Source: Yponomeuta sedellus (taxonomy: Eukaryota; Arthropoda; Insecta; Lepidoptera; Yponomeutidae). Taken from it: a stretch of 64,000 nucleotides of DNA. The notes below the pieces were generated by a model. It saw only the letters and a program-made list of their open reading frames with translations, did not search any database and was not told where the DNA came from. Shown here one piece after another: positions 31,943-41,937 of the stretch; position 1 is the stretch's first letter; each line of letters starts with the position of its first letter. The stretch spans positions 5,381,473 to 5,445,472 of the forward strand of contig OW203724.1 of assembly GCA_934045075.1 (NCBI GenBank), in the 5' to 3' direction. A program made the position numbers and the translations under genes.

Positions 31943-32014
31943 ATTACTCCCTATGATAGCACAACGTGGCGCTCTTTAGGGGAGAGGTATGTCCAGCAGT
32001 GAACTAGTATAACC

Positions 32015-32470
32015 TGACGACGACTGTGGCATTATCCTAAGTGGGATTCAATTGCTGTGTGTCTTAATCCCACGCTAATCAAACGCGTTTGCAGTTAATA
32101 TTACCTTGATGACGTGGAGTGCCGAAGTTGACTTTACGTTTGCAGCTAGATAATTTAAAATTACTTAAATTACTTAGGAGTCCTCCCCAGAGCTAATATA
32201 ACACTCGCTCGAAGCAAGACGCGGACAGACAGATCGCCGACAAATCTCCCCTGTCGCCACTCCATGCATACGGTTTGAATATATCAGGCGGTGTCTGCAC
32301 TACATACACTGTCTATGTAAATATTGGTTCGGCATACTGTCCGCAGCTAGTTCGACTTGAAAGTTCGGCCGAAATCCGTGGCAATTTTTGCTGCTTTATC
32401 GCTAACGTGCACGGCAGGGATTAGTGGTGTCTTAACTTTCTCCTACTAATGAAACTTACTTATTATCTTG
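32015..32470. other. No gene recognised
   Basis: Moderately mixed sequence without a repeat relationship that I could detect, apart from the RTE-like end finishing near 32015. Confidence 0.35.
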
Positions 32471-32474
32471 CAGT

Positions 32475-32705
32475 AATGATTCGCGATGCTCATACATAAT
32501 CGCGATCATTTACTTAGTAAAACTTAGTTACCTAAATAAATAATTATAGTTTTATATCAAACGGGACTAATTGCGATTATTTATTAGGTAAAACTTGAAG
32601 TCTACCGGTGACCACGGCAACTGCTACCGAAACATCGGGAATTAAAGTAATTATGTTTTATCTAATAATTAATAATCGCGGTTAGATCAGTTTAATATAA
32701 CTATC
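32475..32705. repeat. Family H element, copy H2, with GACCACGG...CGAAAC centre
   Basis: Left arm ATCAAACGGGACTAATTGCG and ATTATTTATTAGGTAAAAC; right arm TTTTATCTAATAATTAATAA and TCGCGGTTAGATCAG. The centre reads GTGACCACGGCAACTGC and then CCGAAACATCGGG. This links family H to the palindromic elements at 31708 and 53912. The upstream motif GATTCGCGATGCTCATAC is shared with H3 and H4. Confidence 0.6.
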
Positions 32706-32707
32706 AG

Positions 32708-32835
32708 CTATTTCGTAACTTTAAACTTTATTACACACATAAAAAGCACAAAATAAAAAAAATAAAAAAGCGTACATGGCGAGCTTATTTCATTCAGGGT
32801 CTCTTCCAGCCAACCCTAGATGTGGTAGTTCGGAC
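32708..32835 (-). mobile_element. LINE 3' tail (diverged)
   Basis: The right side is the complement of TTGGCTGGAAGAGACCC; the left side has AAAATAAAAAAAATAAAAAA before a TTTATT-type end. Same group as 36418-36545. Confidence 0.4.
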
Positions 32836-33005
32836 ATTATATACGAGGGGGAAAATGTATGAGTTTGCAAATCATTAAGAAATCATTTTGCACAGCAAAT
32901 CAACAAATTTTATTTTTGCAGAGTTCTAAATAAGAATAAGAATACGTATTTGTGTTATCTGCCAACGTACATTAGCAGTTTTTCCTCAGAAAATCTTTCT
33001 TAAGA

Positions 33006-33048
33006 TGCTTCGGGACGGCAACTAGCGCGACCAATGGAAAAAAAATCG
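33006..33048 (+). repeat. Family G left-arm remnant
   Basis: GGCAACTAGCGCGACCAATG and the A-run after it correspond to the family G end. The G right arm resumes at about 34020-34145 (CAGTTGTTAAGATTTTTCAT, CCATTGGTGGCAATAGTTAG), on the far side of the foldback element. Confidence 0.5.
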
Positions 33049-33059
33049 TTAACACAGTT

Positions 33060-34015
33060 TGTAGACTTTTAGTCCGGATCTACTTACGGGTGTTGTTATA
33101 TCGGAAGAGTCCGACCAGGTTTCGCTCCGATTCGCAGAGCTTAATCATGGTGAGCAGAGAGGGTGTCCTGCCTTTTCGCAGAAAATTGTTACGCTGATTA
33201 TCACTTGCCAACCAACGTTTCACCTATTTTTTACGTTGACAACAAACGATTTACAAATTTTTGTATCCCAATGTTTCATTTGGTAGGATTATTGATCCTA
33301 CCAAATGCCGATTGTTATAATGACTCAAAACGTTTTGGGAATTTATTATTTGTCAAGTCTTTTACTAGGCAAACAACTATTAGATGAATAAAGTTTCGTC
33401 AGTGTAAGTTCCCTTTTCATACATTGATTTTATGATAAAAAAATAATATTTGCATTTTTTAATTTAAGAAAAATATTACTGGGGATGGAAATATTACTGG
33501 CTAGAGGGGTGGCCGACGAGACCCAATCTGCGACAAAAATATAGGTGCGACGAAGCGCGTAGCGTAGCGGAGCGCGAAGGAGCGTGTTAGGTTGAACATG
33601 TAAGACCCAAGGTTCTCTGCCTTTTAGCAGAAAAAATTTTGGCCGACCGAATGAATAATACACGTAAAATATTCGCTACTTAAACATACGCTACGCTAGT
33701 TGGCATTTTGAAAGATTTCATTATAAAAAGCAAACAAACAAACAGTTGGCAACGAGGTTGGGAAATCAAAAAAAATATATAAGAATAGTTGGCAAATGAT
33801 TATCCCGCAAAATAATATTATTTGAAACGTTAGTTGCCAAATGATAATCGGCTGAAAATGTTTCTGCAAAAAGGCAGAGAACCGAGCAGAGAGATTAAGC
33901 TCTGCGAATCGGAGCGAAACCTGGTCGGACTCTTCCGATATAACAACACCCGTAAGTAGATCCGGACTAAAAGTCTACAATATGTTGTGCTAACGAAAGG
34001 TTTAGTTCAAAAAAA
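33060..34015. repeat. Foldback element F with arms of roughly 200 bp
   Basis: Left arm from TGTAGACTTTTAGTCCGGAT through CGACCAGGTTTCGCTCCGAT and CTGCCTTTTCGCAGAAAA; right arm is its complement, ending near 33982. Inside, a perfect 13-bp hairpin lies at 33277-33307 (CATTTGGTAGGAT). A GCGTAGCGGAGCGCGAAGG tract lies near 33550. Direct repeats GTTAACACAGTT (33048-33059) and GTTAACGCAGTT (34016-34027) flank it, 11 of 12 matching. No transposase is seen, so it is non-autonomous. A small relative is at 346-408. Confidence 0.7.
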
Positions 34016-34261
34016 GTTAACGCAGTTGTTAAGATTTTTCATGTTCACTCTTAGATGAAAACGTATTATAAAACAACTTGTGATTTTTTTTCCATTGGTG
34101 GCAATAGTTAGCGCCCCGAAACGCCTTAACAGTTCGGCACTGAACTGTATCAACGCTACTCAATTACTTAACCGACACTTCCTGTCAGTCAGTGCACCTG
34201 CCGCCTTATCTCACCTTAGAAGGGCAGATCTCATCAATCTCTGTAGAAAAACAGTAGAAAT

Positions 34262-34454
34262 TTAAAAACCTATGTAGAGGCTAAATAATCCACCTATGCT
34301 GTGTAAATCCACCCACCTAGGATTTGAACCCGCGACCTCTGGCTATCCGCGCCAGAGGTCGCGGGTTCGAATCCTGGTATGGGTGAAATTTTTAGCCTCT
34401 AAATAGGTTTTTAAATTTGTCCTTAGCACGGGTTAGTGCATTAAAAATAATATT
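34262..34454. repeat. Family T copy T7, palindromic, 12-bp target duplication
   Basis: The left half is the complement of tail plus 3' half of the tRNA-like body (with a local duplication of ATCCACC). The right half is the forward 3' half of the body, tail and A-rich end ATTAAAAATAATATT. AACAGTAGAAAT occurs exactly at 34250-34261 and 34455-34466. Only the 3' half of the tRNA-like body remains, once in each orientation. Confidence 0.88.
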
Positions 34455-34496
34455 AACAGTAGAAATGTTAAAAGAATTTTGTCATATATAGAAGAC

Positions 34497-34840
34497 TAGC
34501 TTTCGCCCGCGGCTCCGTCCGCGTGGACTTTGGTAGCTACAAAATTTTGCAACCCTGTTCACTCCCTAAAGGGTTGAATTTAAAAAAAAGGGCGAAACAC
34601 GTGTTTAATCAATTGTGTCGAAGAGTATTTATTTTAAGTTTCAAGAAAATTAGACAACATTTTTTAAACCTCCCATACAAATTTAGGGTTGGATTTAAAA
34701 TTCCGGTCTTATTCCTTGCCTACATTATATATAGACCCTTTGTGCAAAATTTCAGCTACCTAGGTTCAACGGCTTGGGCTGGGCATTGATGAGTGAGTCA
34801 GTCAGTCAGGACTTTGAATTTTATTTATACAGATTGGCGT
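34497..34840 (+). repeat. Insect-wide LINE 3'-region-like repeat
   Basis: It begins CTAGCTTTCGCCCGCGGCTC and CGTCCGCGTGG and ends with TGAGTGAGTCAGTCAGTCAG, GACTTTG and TTTATACAGATT. I recognise this layout as a very common insect repeat generally associated with non-LTR retrotransposon 3' ends. No intact ORF. Confidence 0.5.
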
Positions 34841-34930
34841 ATCGGGTGATAAGATAAGTTATGATAAAAATTCTTGTTATTAAACTATTCATGTTCATAT
34901 TAATTTATTAGCGATCATAATGGGATAATA

Positions 34931-36217
34931 CATAGGCTGCTACTTATGTATGCGGAATCTGGAATTACAATAATTTTAAACGCAATGTCTGACCTCCATG
35001 GTCAAATTCGTTCTTTTTTTAAATACTGGCCAATAATATTTTTCTCTTATATACGTAAGTGTTTTGTTTTTGTTGGGGTTAAAATGTCATATCGCTGAAA
35101 AAATGGAACTCACTCGAGAAAATATTCGTGCTATGAATTATTACGATTTTCGACGTGGTTTAACGCAACAACAGTGCGTAGATCTATTAACTTCGAGTTT
35201 TGGTGGTGAAGCTCCATCAAAAACGACTGTGTATCACTGGTTTAGTGAGTTTAATCGCGGGCGCAGTAAGCTCAAGGAGTTAAAGAAGGTCGCCCGAAAT
35301 CGGTGGATGTGCCACAAAATATTGAAGCTGCGCGAAAACTAATAATGCAAGACCGCCGTGTTACGTATCGCGAGATAGAAGCTATTCTGGGCATATGTAT
35401 GACGAGCATTCATAAGATATTACATGAACATTTGTCTGTAAAAAAAATTTGTTCGCGTTGGATGCCGCACAACTTAACTCAGAATCAAAACGATGCTCGC
35501 GTCGAATGGTGCAAGAAAACCTTAAAAAAATTCAACGCAGGCGACTCAAAATCTCTTTATAATATCTACACAGGTGACGAATTCTGGATCTACGCGTACG
35601 ATCCCGAAACTAAACAACAATCAACAGTTTGGGTGTTTCAAAATGAGAAGAACCCTACGAAAGTGGCTCGTGCAAAAAGCACTGTAAAACAAATGGTGGC
35701 CTGCTTTTTTGGTATTAATAGCCATGTGGCTACAATACCACTGGAGAATCGCAGAACGGTTAATTCGGAGTGGTACACGACCATTTGTTTGCCGGAAGTA
35801 TTTGAAGAAATACGCCAAAACAACCAGCGACGCAGAATCATACTTCACCATGACAATGCCAGCTGTCATACATCTCAGGAAACAACTACATTTTTGGATG
35901 GTCAAAAAATAGAATTGATGGGTCATCTACCGTACAGCCCTGATTTGGCTCCCAATGATATCTATTTATTCCCAAATGTAAAGAATAAATTACATGGTCA
36001 ACGATTTTCGACCCGTGAAGATGCCGTAGATGCGTTCAAACAGCACGTTTTGGAGATACCTCAATCAGAGTGGAAAAAGTGTTTTACATATTGGTTTCAT
36101 CGAGTGCAAAAATGCGTCGATCATAGTGGAGAATACTTTGAAAACAGTAAAGGCATATTTTAGCCATATACATTTGTTTTTTTTTTTCTATTCCGCATAC
36201 ATAAGTAGCAGCCCTCG
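34931..36217 (+). mobile_element. mariner transposon, copy B, TA target duplication
   Basis: Ends CATAGGCTGCTACTTATG (left) and CATAAGTAGCAGCCCTCG (right), flanked by TA at 34929-34930 and 36218-36219; 1287 bp. It is closely similar to copy A at 9201-10503 but inverted, and has its own independent damage. It starts about 90 bp after the LINE-like repeat ending at 34840. Confidence 0.93.
35103..36163 (+). pseudogene. mariner transposase, frameshifted
   Basis: The N-terminal frame starts MELTRENIRAMNYYDFRRG at 35103 and keeps the HWFSEFN part of the DNA-binding region. Relative to copy A, four bases are missing near 35275, which shifts the frame. The catalytic part is open from 35303 to 36163. 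It retains TGDEFW (first Asp), HHDNASCH (second Asp) and PYSPDLAPND (third Asp), with the DD34D spacing of mariner. The usual WxPH motif is present as WMPHNLTQ, and the C-terminus keeps the WFHRVQKCVDHSGEYFE ending lost in copy A. It cannot make a complete enzyme from one frame. Confidence 0.93.
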
Positions 36218-36417
36218 TACAATGATGTTACACGTATTTAAGTCTCACAATATGGGTCCTGGTCACAAAATTGCTCAGATAAACTTATTTATACAGCTTA
36301 AGATAACATAGTATTTTATTCTGACAAACATCATGTACTTAAATTACTAAACATTGCTTATAAATTTCACATTTCAACACTTACGTTACTGTTCTTTGGA
36401 AATTCTATATCTTTGTT

Positions 36418-36545
36418 ACACTTTATTGTACAATAAAACCGTAACAGCAACTTAAATGGCACGCAATGTGACAAAAATTACGTACAAAGACGGGCTTATT
36501 TCAGCAGAAATTTCTTCCAGCCAGCCTAAAAATGTTGGATGTTTA
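36418..36545 (-). mobile_element. LINE 3' tail
   Basis: Minus strand: GGCTGGAAGAAATTTCTGCT and GAAATAAGCCCGTC, then TTTTATTGTACAATAAAG. The hairpin stem is ATTTC/GAAAT, which differs from other copies at both strands of the stem. Confidence 0.6.
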
Positions 36546-36632
36546 ACAATAGAAAGTGGGGGTAGGCAAACTAAGTAACAATAACTGGTTATTAATCTTA
36601 GCTTTGTTGTTGTTTTCCTGGTATACAATCTT

Positions 36633-36685
36633 ATCTTGTCTCGTCTCGTCTTGTTTCGTCTCGTCTTGTCTCGTCTCGTCTCGGG
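36633..36685 (+). repeat. (TCTCG/TCTTG)n pentanucleotide repeat
   Basis: About ten units of TCTCG with TCTTG and TTTCG variants. Confidence 0.9.
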
Positions 36686-36804
36686 TAAAGAAAGACGACT
36701 ATGTTTTAATGCTGAGAAACGATTTAGGATAAAAGATTGGTAAGGATAGCCCCTATCTTAAATAGCAATAACACATAGGTAGTTACTAAGGTTTTGTTGA
36801 TTAA

Positions 36805-37314
36805 CAAAATTATCAATGATGAAGGAAGAAAAATTGACGAAACAAATATATATTGCGAATGTGAGGGGAAGAGCTGGTAAGGGACGTCCCAGACGGACTT
36901 ACATCGACCAAATAGGGGATGTATTAGCAAAGGGAAAGATAAAAAGTACCCGGAACCGGCGTGCGTGCATGCAACGAATTATGAACGTTGATGAAGCGAA
37001 GGTGATCTGTCAGCATCGTGGCAAGTGGCAGTCTCTGGTCTCTACCTACCCCTCTGGGATACAGGCGTGAGTTTATGTATGTATGTATGTATGTATGTAT
37101 GTATGTATGTATGTATGTATGTATGTATGTATGTATGTATGTATGTATGTATGTATGTATGTATGTATGTATGTATGTATGTATGTATGTATGTATGTAT
37201 GTATGTATGTATGTATGTATGTATGTATGTATGTATGTATGTATGTATGTATGTATGTATGTATGTATGTATGTATGTATGTATGTATGTATGTATGTAT
37301 GTATGTATGTATGT
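36805..37314 (+). mobile_element. LINE L1a C-terminus with long (TATG)n tail
   Basis: The coding frame to 37070 reads EKLTKQIYIANVRGRAGKGR, then RRTYIDQIGDVLAKGKIKST and NRRACMQRIMNVDEAKVICQ, ending at GIQA. The last coding bases run into GGCGTGAGTTTATG and then about 240 bp of uninterrupted (TATG)n at 37074-37314. The same transition occurs at 27690 (3 units) and, in complement, at 51190. The microsatellite therefore appears to grow from the LINE tail. Confidence 0.8.
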
Positions 37315-37746
37315 TGATTAACGTAAAAGTTCCTTATGAATAAACATTGGTGTCCCATATTCCCATGTTTTGGTGATACGCAGAAGTATTGTTAATTTGG
37401 CACACCTTAATTATTTGTAGACAGAACCCTCACGACATTCGCAGTCGTAACGATGATAAATCGAAAAAGGGGTTACTCCTCTTCAGAACGAAGGATAAGC
37501 CAGTTTTTAAATTGTGCGGTCCGGGGAATGTTTATTTCAGTATTTGGACTGGCTGCATAGCAAAAAAAGTTAGGTTAGGCCTCTCCCATAGAAAAAAAAT
37601 ATATCAACAGCTTACATAATTATAGAACCTAGTGCAATAGGGTTATAAACATGACTGTATTTGTGTACCACAGATACTTAGTTCATTATTTTGATAAAAT
37701 CAATGAAATCATTATGTAAATAAATATTACTTTACTAGCAGACACA
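37315..37746. other. No gene recognised
   Basis: Unassigned A+T-rich sequence; a 76-codon frame at 37389-37619 has no recognisable motif. Confidence 0.35.
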
Positions 37747-37760
37747 AAAAAAAATCGATG

Positions 37761-38068
37761 TCGACATCAACCCTTGCCTGGCCAGTAGGCCATACTTCAC
37801 CACGAGGGCTAAGTCCGGGCTAGTGGAGGATTGTAAGACAGTGGCGGGCCTTACTGTCAGAAGTTATCAAGCGGCCCATAAGGCCTCTGACATGGCTTAA
37901 CGGCTGCCATTACATGACAGCCGGCACCAATGGCTTAACTTGCCTTGCAAAGCACGGAAGCGATCGGAAAAATGCCACTAGCTGTAGTCACGGGACGGTC
38001 ACCCATCCTGCACTTGATCCCGCCGATTCCAATCACTCGGTTCGACTAAGTCACTAGCGCTTCAAGAT
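37761..38068 (-). repeat. 5S-rRNA-like SINE (S5) with 14-bp target duplication
   Basis: Minus-strand copy from TTGAAGCGCTAGTGACTTAG through GAGTGATTGGAATCGG, GTGCAGGATGGGTGACC and GGCCGCTTGATAACTTCTGA-type body to the end GGCAAGGGTTGATGTCGA. Part of the A box is deleted. AAAAAAAATCGATG stands at 37747-37760 and 38069-38082, an exact 14-bp duplication. This shows the family moves by retroposition and fixes both ends of the element. Confidence 0.82.
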
Positions 38069-38320
38069 AAAAAAAATCGATGAAGCTGTTTTATAGGAGA
38101 TTTTGAATTAAAAATAAATTATTAACAATGAGCGTTAATGTATGAGAAGCTAACTTTTTCATTTAAAAAAAAAGTTTAATTTAAGCAAAAAGGTTTTCAA
38201 CTTGAGTGATGATTGTGCGGAACAGAGTCTTAATTTAATCCGATTCCACTCAATCTTTACCTACGAGTATATTATGTAAAACTAAGTAAATAACATAAAT
38301 TGCACTTTTTCATACTAGAA

Positions 38321-38430
38321 TCCACCAACCCGGACTGGGCCCCCGTGTCGGAGTATGGCCTTACCTTCCTGCGGTGCAGAAAGAGTGCCCGAGCAGTGGG
38401 GACATACAAGGGTCGATACCATACCAGACT
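38321..38430 (+). repeat. 5S-rRNA-like SINE (S5), 3' fragment
   Basis: ATCCACCAACCCGGACTGGG, GGAGTATGGCCTTACCTTCC and GAGCAGTGGGGACATACAAG match the 3' third of the family. Confidence 0.65.
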
Positions 38431-39160
38431 TTTATTTATTTTACATAATCCTCAATGTTGTATTAGCCTGTTTTGCATAATTATGGTACCTTTGACGTAC
38501 CATAATTATGTTTTGACGTTTAATTAATTTTATAAAACCGCGTTGAAAGTAAATGTTACATCTTGAAGAATTTTATTTTAACACCCAAGAGGTAGTGTCA
38601 TATAAAGATGTATTGACTAATTCGTCAAAATAACAATTTTCCCCGAGTATTTATGTGGTTCCTCGCAATGTACTTCTGCACTTCTAGCGAGAACTACGTA
38701 ACTTACAAAATAAACCAAGTAGTAGAGCCAACAACATTTGAACCCAGAACCGTATACATGGGAAGCATTTTGAGGGAAGTAAATGGTGGGTAAAATGGGG
38801 AACAGCCAAAAATCGCCAGCCCTCTCATTTGAATCATCAATCACCTAGTACGAAGCGAATGTCGCTACTCTAATGACTGTTTTATTGTGTTTAGAACCCC
38901 TTTTAATCATCCTTGTGTTCACTTAAACCAATATTTAGCTTTTTCTCTATAATTTTAGGTAAAAACGACAAGTGGTGCTTTTACGGTTTGAGTTTCTAAT
39001 TATTTAAAGAATTAAAAAAACAATATTAAAAAAATTGGCAAAGCTATTAGTTATTATGAAACCTTCAGAGAATAAACTCTAAAAACTTGAGTTAAGAAAG
39101 CATTTGTTGAAAAAATCGCGAACAATTTTAACACCGCCTGTGCGTCTAGCAGAAAAATGA
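38430..39160. other. No gene recognised
   Basis: A short inverted repeat (CATAATTATGGTAC with GTACCATAATTATG) lies at 38476-38510. A B-box-like TTTGAACCCAGAAC near 38739 is not part of a foldable tRNA-like body. Confidence 0.35.
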
Positions 39161-39480
39161 CCCAGGACCCGCGGCGCGCACGCACCCTGTGGCGGGCTGA
39201 TTACCAATTGGTAATCAGCCCACCTAGTTACCAATTACTAACTTACTAATTGTTCTCATAGACTAGAGTTTGCGTCAAGATATTTTTGGAAAATTCTAAT
39301 AAAGCCTTAAAAAACAAATCGAGCATATTCTATGGCTCGCAAACCAGCCAAAATTCATCGTGTACATCTTTCACAACCTTGACACGATATTGTAAAAAAC
39401 ACAATATCAGGTCTTTCATATAATTCGGTATCAAGGCAACGAGCCGTACGCAACAGCTTACATTTTACATTGTACATTGA
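39160..39480. promoter_or_regulatory. Unique island with a perfect 28-bp palindrome
   Basis: GGGCTGATTACCAA and its exact complement make a palindrome without spacer at 39194-39221. Downstream, AGCATATTCTA, GCTCGCAAACCAGCC, AAAATTCAT and TTGACACGAT appear in the same order as at 17480-17610. Function unknown. Confidence 0.3.
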
Positions 39481-39484
39481 CATT

Positions 39485-39552
39485 CAGCAAACAAATTACG
39501 TAAATTCTTTGCGTTGAAATAAATTCATTTCATTTCGTTTCATTTCATTATG
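39485..39552 (+). mobile_element. LINE 3' end with CATTTCATTTC tail
   Basis: GACATTCAGCAAACAAATTA, then GTTGAAATAAATTCATTTCA with a degenerate tandem tail. Same family as 1920-2110. Confidence 0.5.
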
Positions 39553-39816
39553 GATTTTGTTCTCCTCTTTCATTAAGTGCCGTATTCTACGGAGGTAGGA
39601 GAAGGATTTCGGAGGTAGATGCGTGACCCGCCTACCAAATCGGGGATTTTTTGGATCCACGACCTAGGATCACGGACCTGGGAAAAGATAACATTTATGC
39701 CATAAACTGCCAATTTTGGAGTTCACGATATCTAGTCCTGGGTTTTCGCCTGAGGTTCACGACTATGGGTCTTTATAATGAGGTTCGCGGCTATGGGTCC
39801 TAATAATCACTATTAA

Positions 39817-40060
39817 CGTGTTTAAGGCGCTGAGGGGTGCTAACTACCGCCACCAATGGAACAACAATCATAACTTGTGTTATTTTAAAATACGTTTTTT
39901 TCAAAAACTGAACGTTATAGATCTTAACAACTCTGACGACTATGTTTAACCGACAGTCTAGAAACAAGGATCAATAACCTAGGACTCTATTCTTTAAAGA
40001 CGGCCTTTTTAGCGGAAATCGATTTAAACTCCTAGGATGTTCTAAAAATAGTTATGTATT
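39817..40060 (+). repeat. Family G element, left arm and centre
   Basis: GGGGTGCTAACTACCGCCAC, CAATGGAACAACAATCATAA, then CTAGAAACAAGGATCAATAA and AATCGATTTAAACTCCTAGG, in the order of the element at 54905-55672. Confidence 0.6.
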
Positions 40061-40171
40061 GATTAAGATTATTTATGTTTTTTTTTTACGTAGAGTCTTT
40101 GTTTGTGTCCCACTGCTGGGCAAAGCCCCCCCCCCCCCCAGACGAGACAGGGCCACCGAGACGCGAGTTTT

Positions 40172-40477
40172 CAGAGTGCTTAGTGCGAGTTTGACAGATC
40201 CAATCGAATAACTTTACTATCGCGTTAATCGAGCATTGAGTAGTGAGTATGAGTAAGTTAACCGTTCCAACTGGCAAAACGCTGTCACAGTACAACTCGC
40301 ACTCGCGTTTATTCGTGTTTTGGCTGGTGACTCAATTCTCAACGTAAACCATTACAACTCGCACTCAGCAATTTTAATTGTTATACTTGTCGCTAGGTGG
40401 CGCTTCCTCGATGCCATAGAAATATGAGTTTACGTTAACGCGATCGAGTAGTTAAAAAACTCGCACTAAGCACTCTG
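40172..40477 (+). repeat. MITE family M, copy M2
   Basis: CAGAGTGCTTAGTGCGAG at left and CTCGCACTAAGCACTCTG at right, 306 bp. Almost identical inside to M1 and M3. It lies between two RTE-like 3' fragments (40090-40150 and 40478-40590). Confidence 0.85.
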
Positions 40478-40590
40478 TCCTGGGCCACCTCAGACCACTC
40501 CGGCAAATGGTTGTCAAAATCATCTCTATCTATCTAGATATTCTATCTATCTCTCCACCGTCTTCTAGGCCGGCGTCGATTACCATGTTT
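40478..40590 (-). mobile_element. LINE C-terminal remnant, second piece of the 25020 family
   Basis: On the minus strand GCCGGAGTGGTCTGAGGTGG and CTAGAAGACGGTGGAGAG match 25095-25200. A small (ATCT)n/(TATC)n expansion sits inside. MITE M2 abuts its right (5'-oriented) side. Confidence 0.5.
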
Positions 40591-40594
40591 ACTT

Positions 40595-40695
40595 TTTGAA
40601 AACAAAAAAACGTATTATAAAACAAGTTACGATTTTATTCAATTGGTGGCGCTAGGTAGCACCCCAAAGCTCTTATCTAGCGGTGAGGAATGCTT
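40595..40695 (+). repeat. Family G right-arm remnant
   Basis: AAACGTATTATAAAACAAGT, TACGATTTTATTCAATTGGT and GGCGCTAGGTAGCACCCC match the right arm of family G. Confidence 0.55.
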
Positions 40696-41104
40696 AAGAA
40701 TTAACTGAATTTAATAAGCTGAGTCGTTTACTATATTTAAGTGCTTGTTGTTAATTCTGTTTTTCCTCCTTTATACAACAAAATAAAAAACATCAAAATA
40801 AATAAAATAAAGCGCTATAAGCGTTAGTTGTGACACGAACGGTCTTTAAAAATATGTTATTTGACCATTGATGGCGCTACTTTTACCGCACAGAGCTCCT
40901 TAAAACCTAAGGTCTGAAAGCTATAGCTTTCTGTTTAGTTCAACTAATTATGCCACGAGTACAGCCGTCTGATTTCCCCAAGGTCGGCGGCAGTGCTGTC
41001 CGGGGTTTGAATCATACGCGTGGATAAAATACAATGTTATTTAAAATGAGACACAAATAATGTATTCTATGTAGTGAACATTTTGTTTACTATAGGAATT
41101 ATTA

Positions 41105-41210
41105 ATGATATGGGTATAGGGATTATGTAGACGAAGCAAAGTAGATCTGTCTGGATCGTAGCTGGTCTCTTCCTACCTCTTAGGGATACAGGCGTAAGCT
41201 TATGATCTAT
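41105..41210 (+). mobile_element. LINE L1a 3' end fragment
   Basis: GACGAAGCAAAGTAGATCTG, then CTACCTCTTAGGGATACAGG and CGTAAGCTTATG. A decayed 3' end with no tetranucleotide tail. Confidence 0.55.
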
Positions 41211-41359
41211 TATTATAAAAAAATGTAGCCTATTTAACCACCTAGCCCCTCCAGGTACCTATAAAATATCCCGAGTCTTCTAAAACCATTTTAATTTAAA
41301 AAAAAACAATGTTGGACCTAGAACAATAAGTTTTTCAGATCTCGATTCGATATTTATAG

Positions 41360-41500
41360 TTCGTCGTCGTCGTCGTCAGGCTGTACTAGTCCACTGCTGG
41401 ACATAGCCCTCCCCTAAAGAGCACCACGTTGTGCTATCATAGGGGGTAATGACCATAGTCCCCACGAAGGGCATGCGGGTTGGGGATCGCAGTTCGGTGG
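41360..41500 (-). mobile_element. RTE-like 3' region, uninterrupted relative of 31660-32015
   Basis: It starts with (CGT)n, then CAGGCTGTACTAGTCCACTG and AAAGAGCACCACGTTGTGCT, then ATAGGGGGTAATGACCATAG. On the minus strand it reads ATTACCCCCTATGATAGC without a break. This is the empty-site form for the element inserted at 31708. Confidence 0.7.
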
Positions 41501-41644
41501 AATTGTACTGCAGGCGGCGCTGCTGCCCACCCCCCGGTCTGTGTGTTTTATTTATAGTTCAAAGGGTGTAAATTAAGAAAGTAATATTTTATGTTCAACG
41601 TATAGGACGCCAGGTCTTAGGGGGATAGATAAGATATAATTGTA

Positions 41645-41935
41645 CTGTCTGTATGACAGGAATACGTCCTACTGCAGGGCACAGGCCTTCTCAAAGAGAG
41701 AGAATTCGCATTACCATCGCGCCTACTGCGGATATCATTGATGTAGGTATGTGAGCACCTCAGACACTCAGGTTTCCTCACAATGTTAATCTTCAACTTT
41801 AGCGAGTCTTTGGTACTACAGCTTCACAAATGTTCGTAACGATAAAAGTACAGTCATTGTTACCTCTCAGGATTCGAACCCACGGTCTCCCGAATGTGAG
41901 GTCGGCGCTCTTCAGTTACGCTATTACCAAAGGGG
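41645..41935 (-). repeat. tRNA-derived SINE (family B), copy B10
   Basis: ACTGCAGGGCACAGGCCTTC, CTCAGACACTCAGGTTTCCT, and a diverged tRNA-like head with GGATTCGAACCCACGG on the minus strand. LINE L1a sequence follows at 41938. Confidence 0.65.
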
Positions 41936-41937
41936 AA

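Noticed and set aside
35621..35926. 100-codon frame opposite the mariner transposase (also 9590-9793)
   Set aside because: These are antisense shadows of the conserved transposase sequence.
37018..37358. Open frames rich in Met-Tyr-Val-Cys or Tyr-Ile-His-Thr (also 50881-51244)
   Set aside because: They are translations of (TATG)n/(CATA)n repeats.
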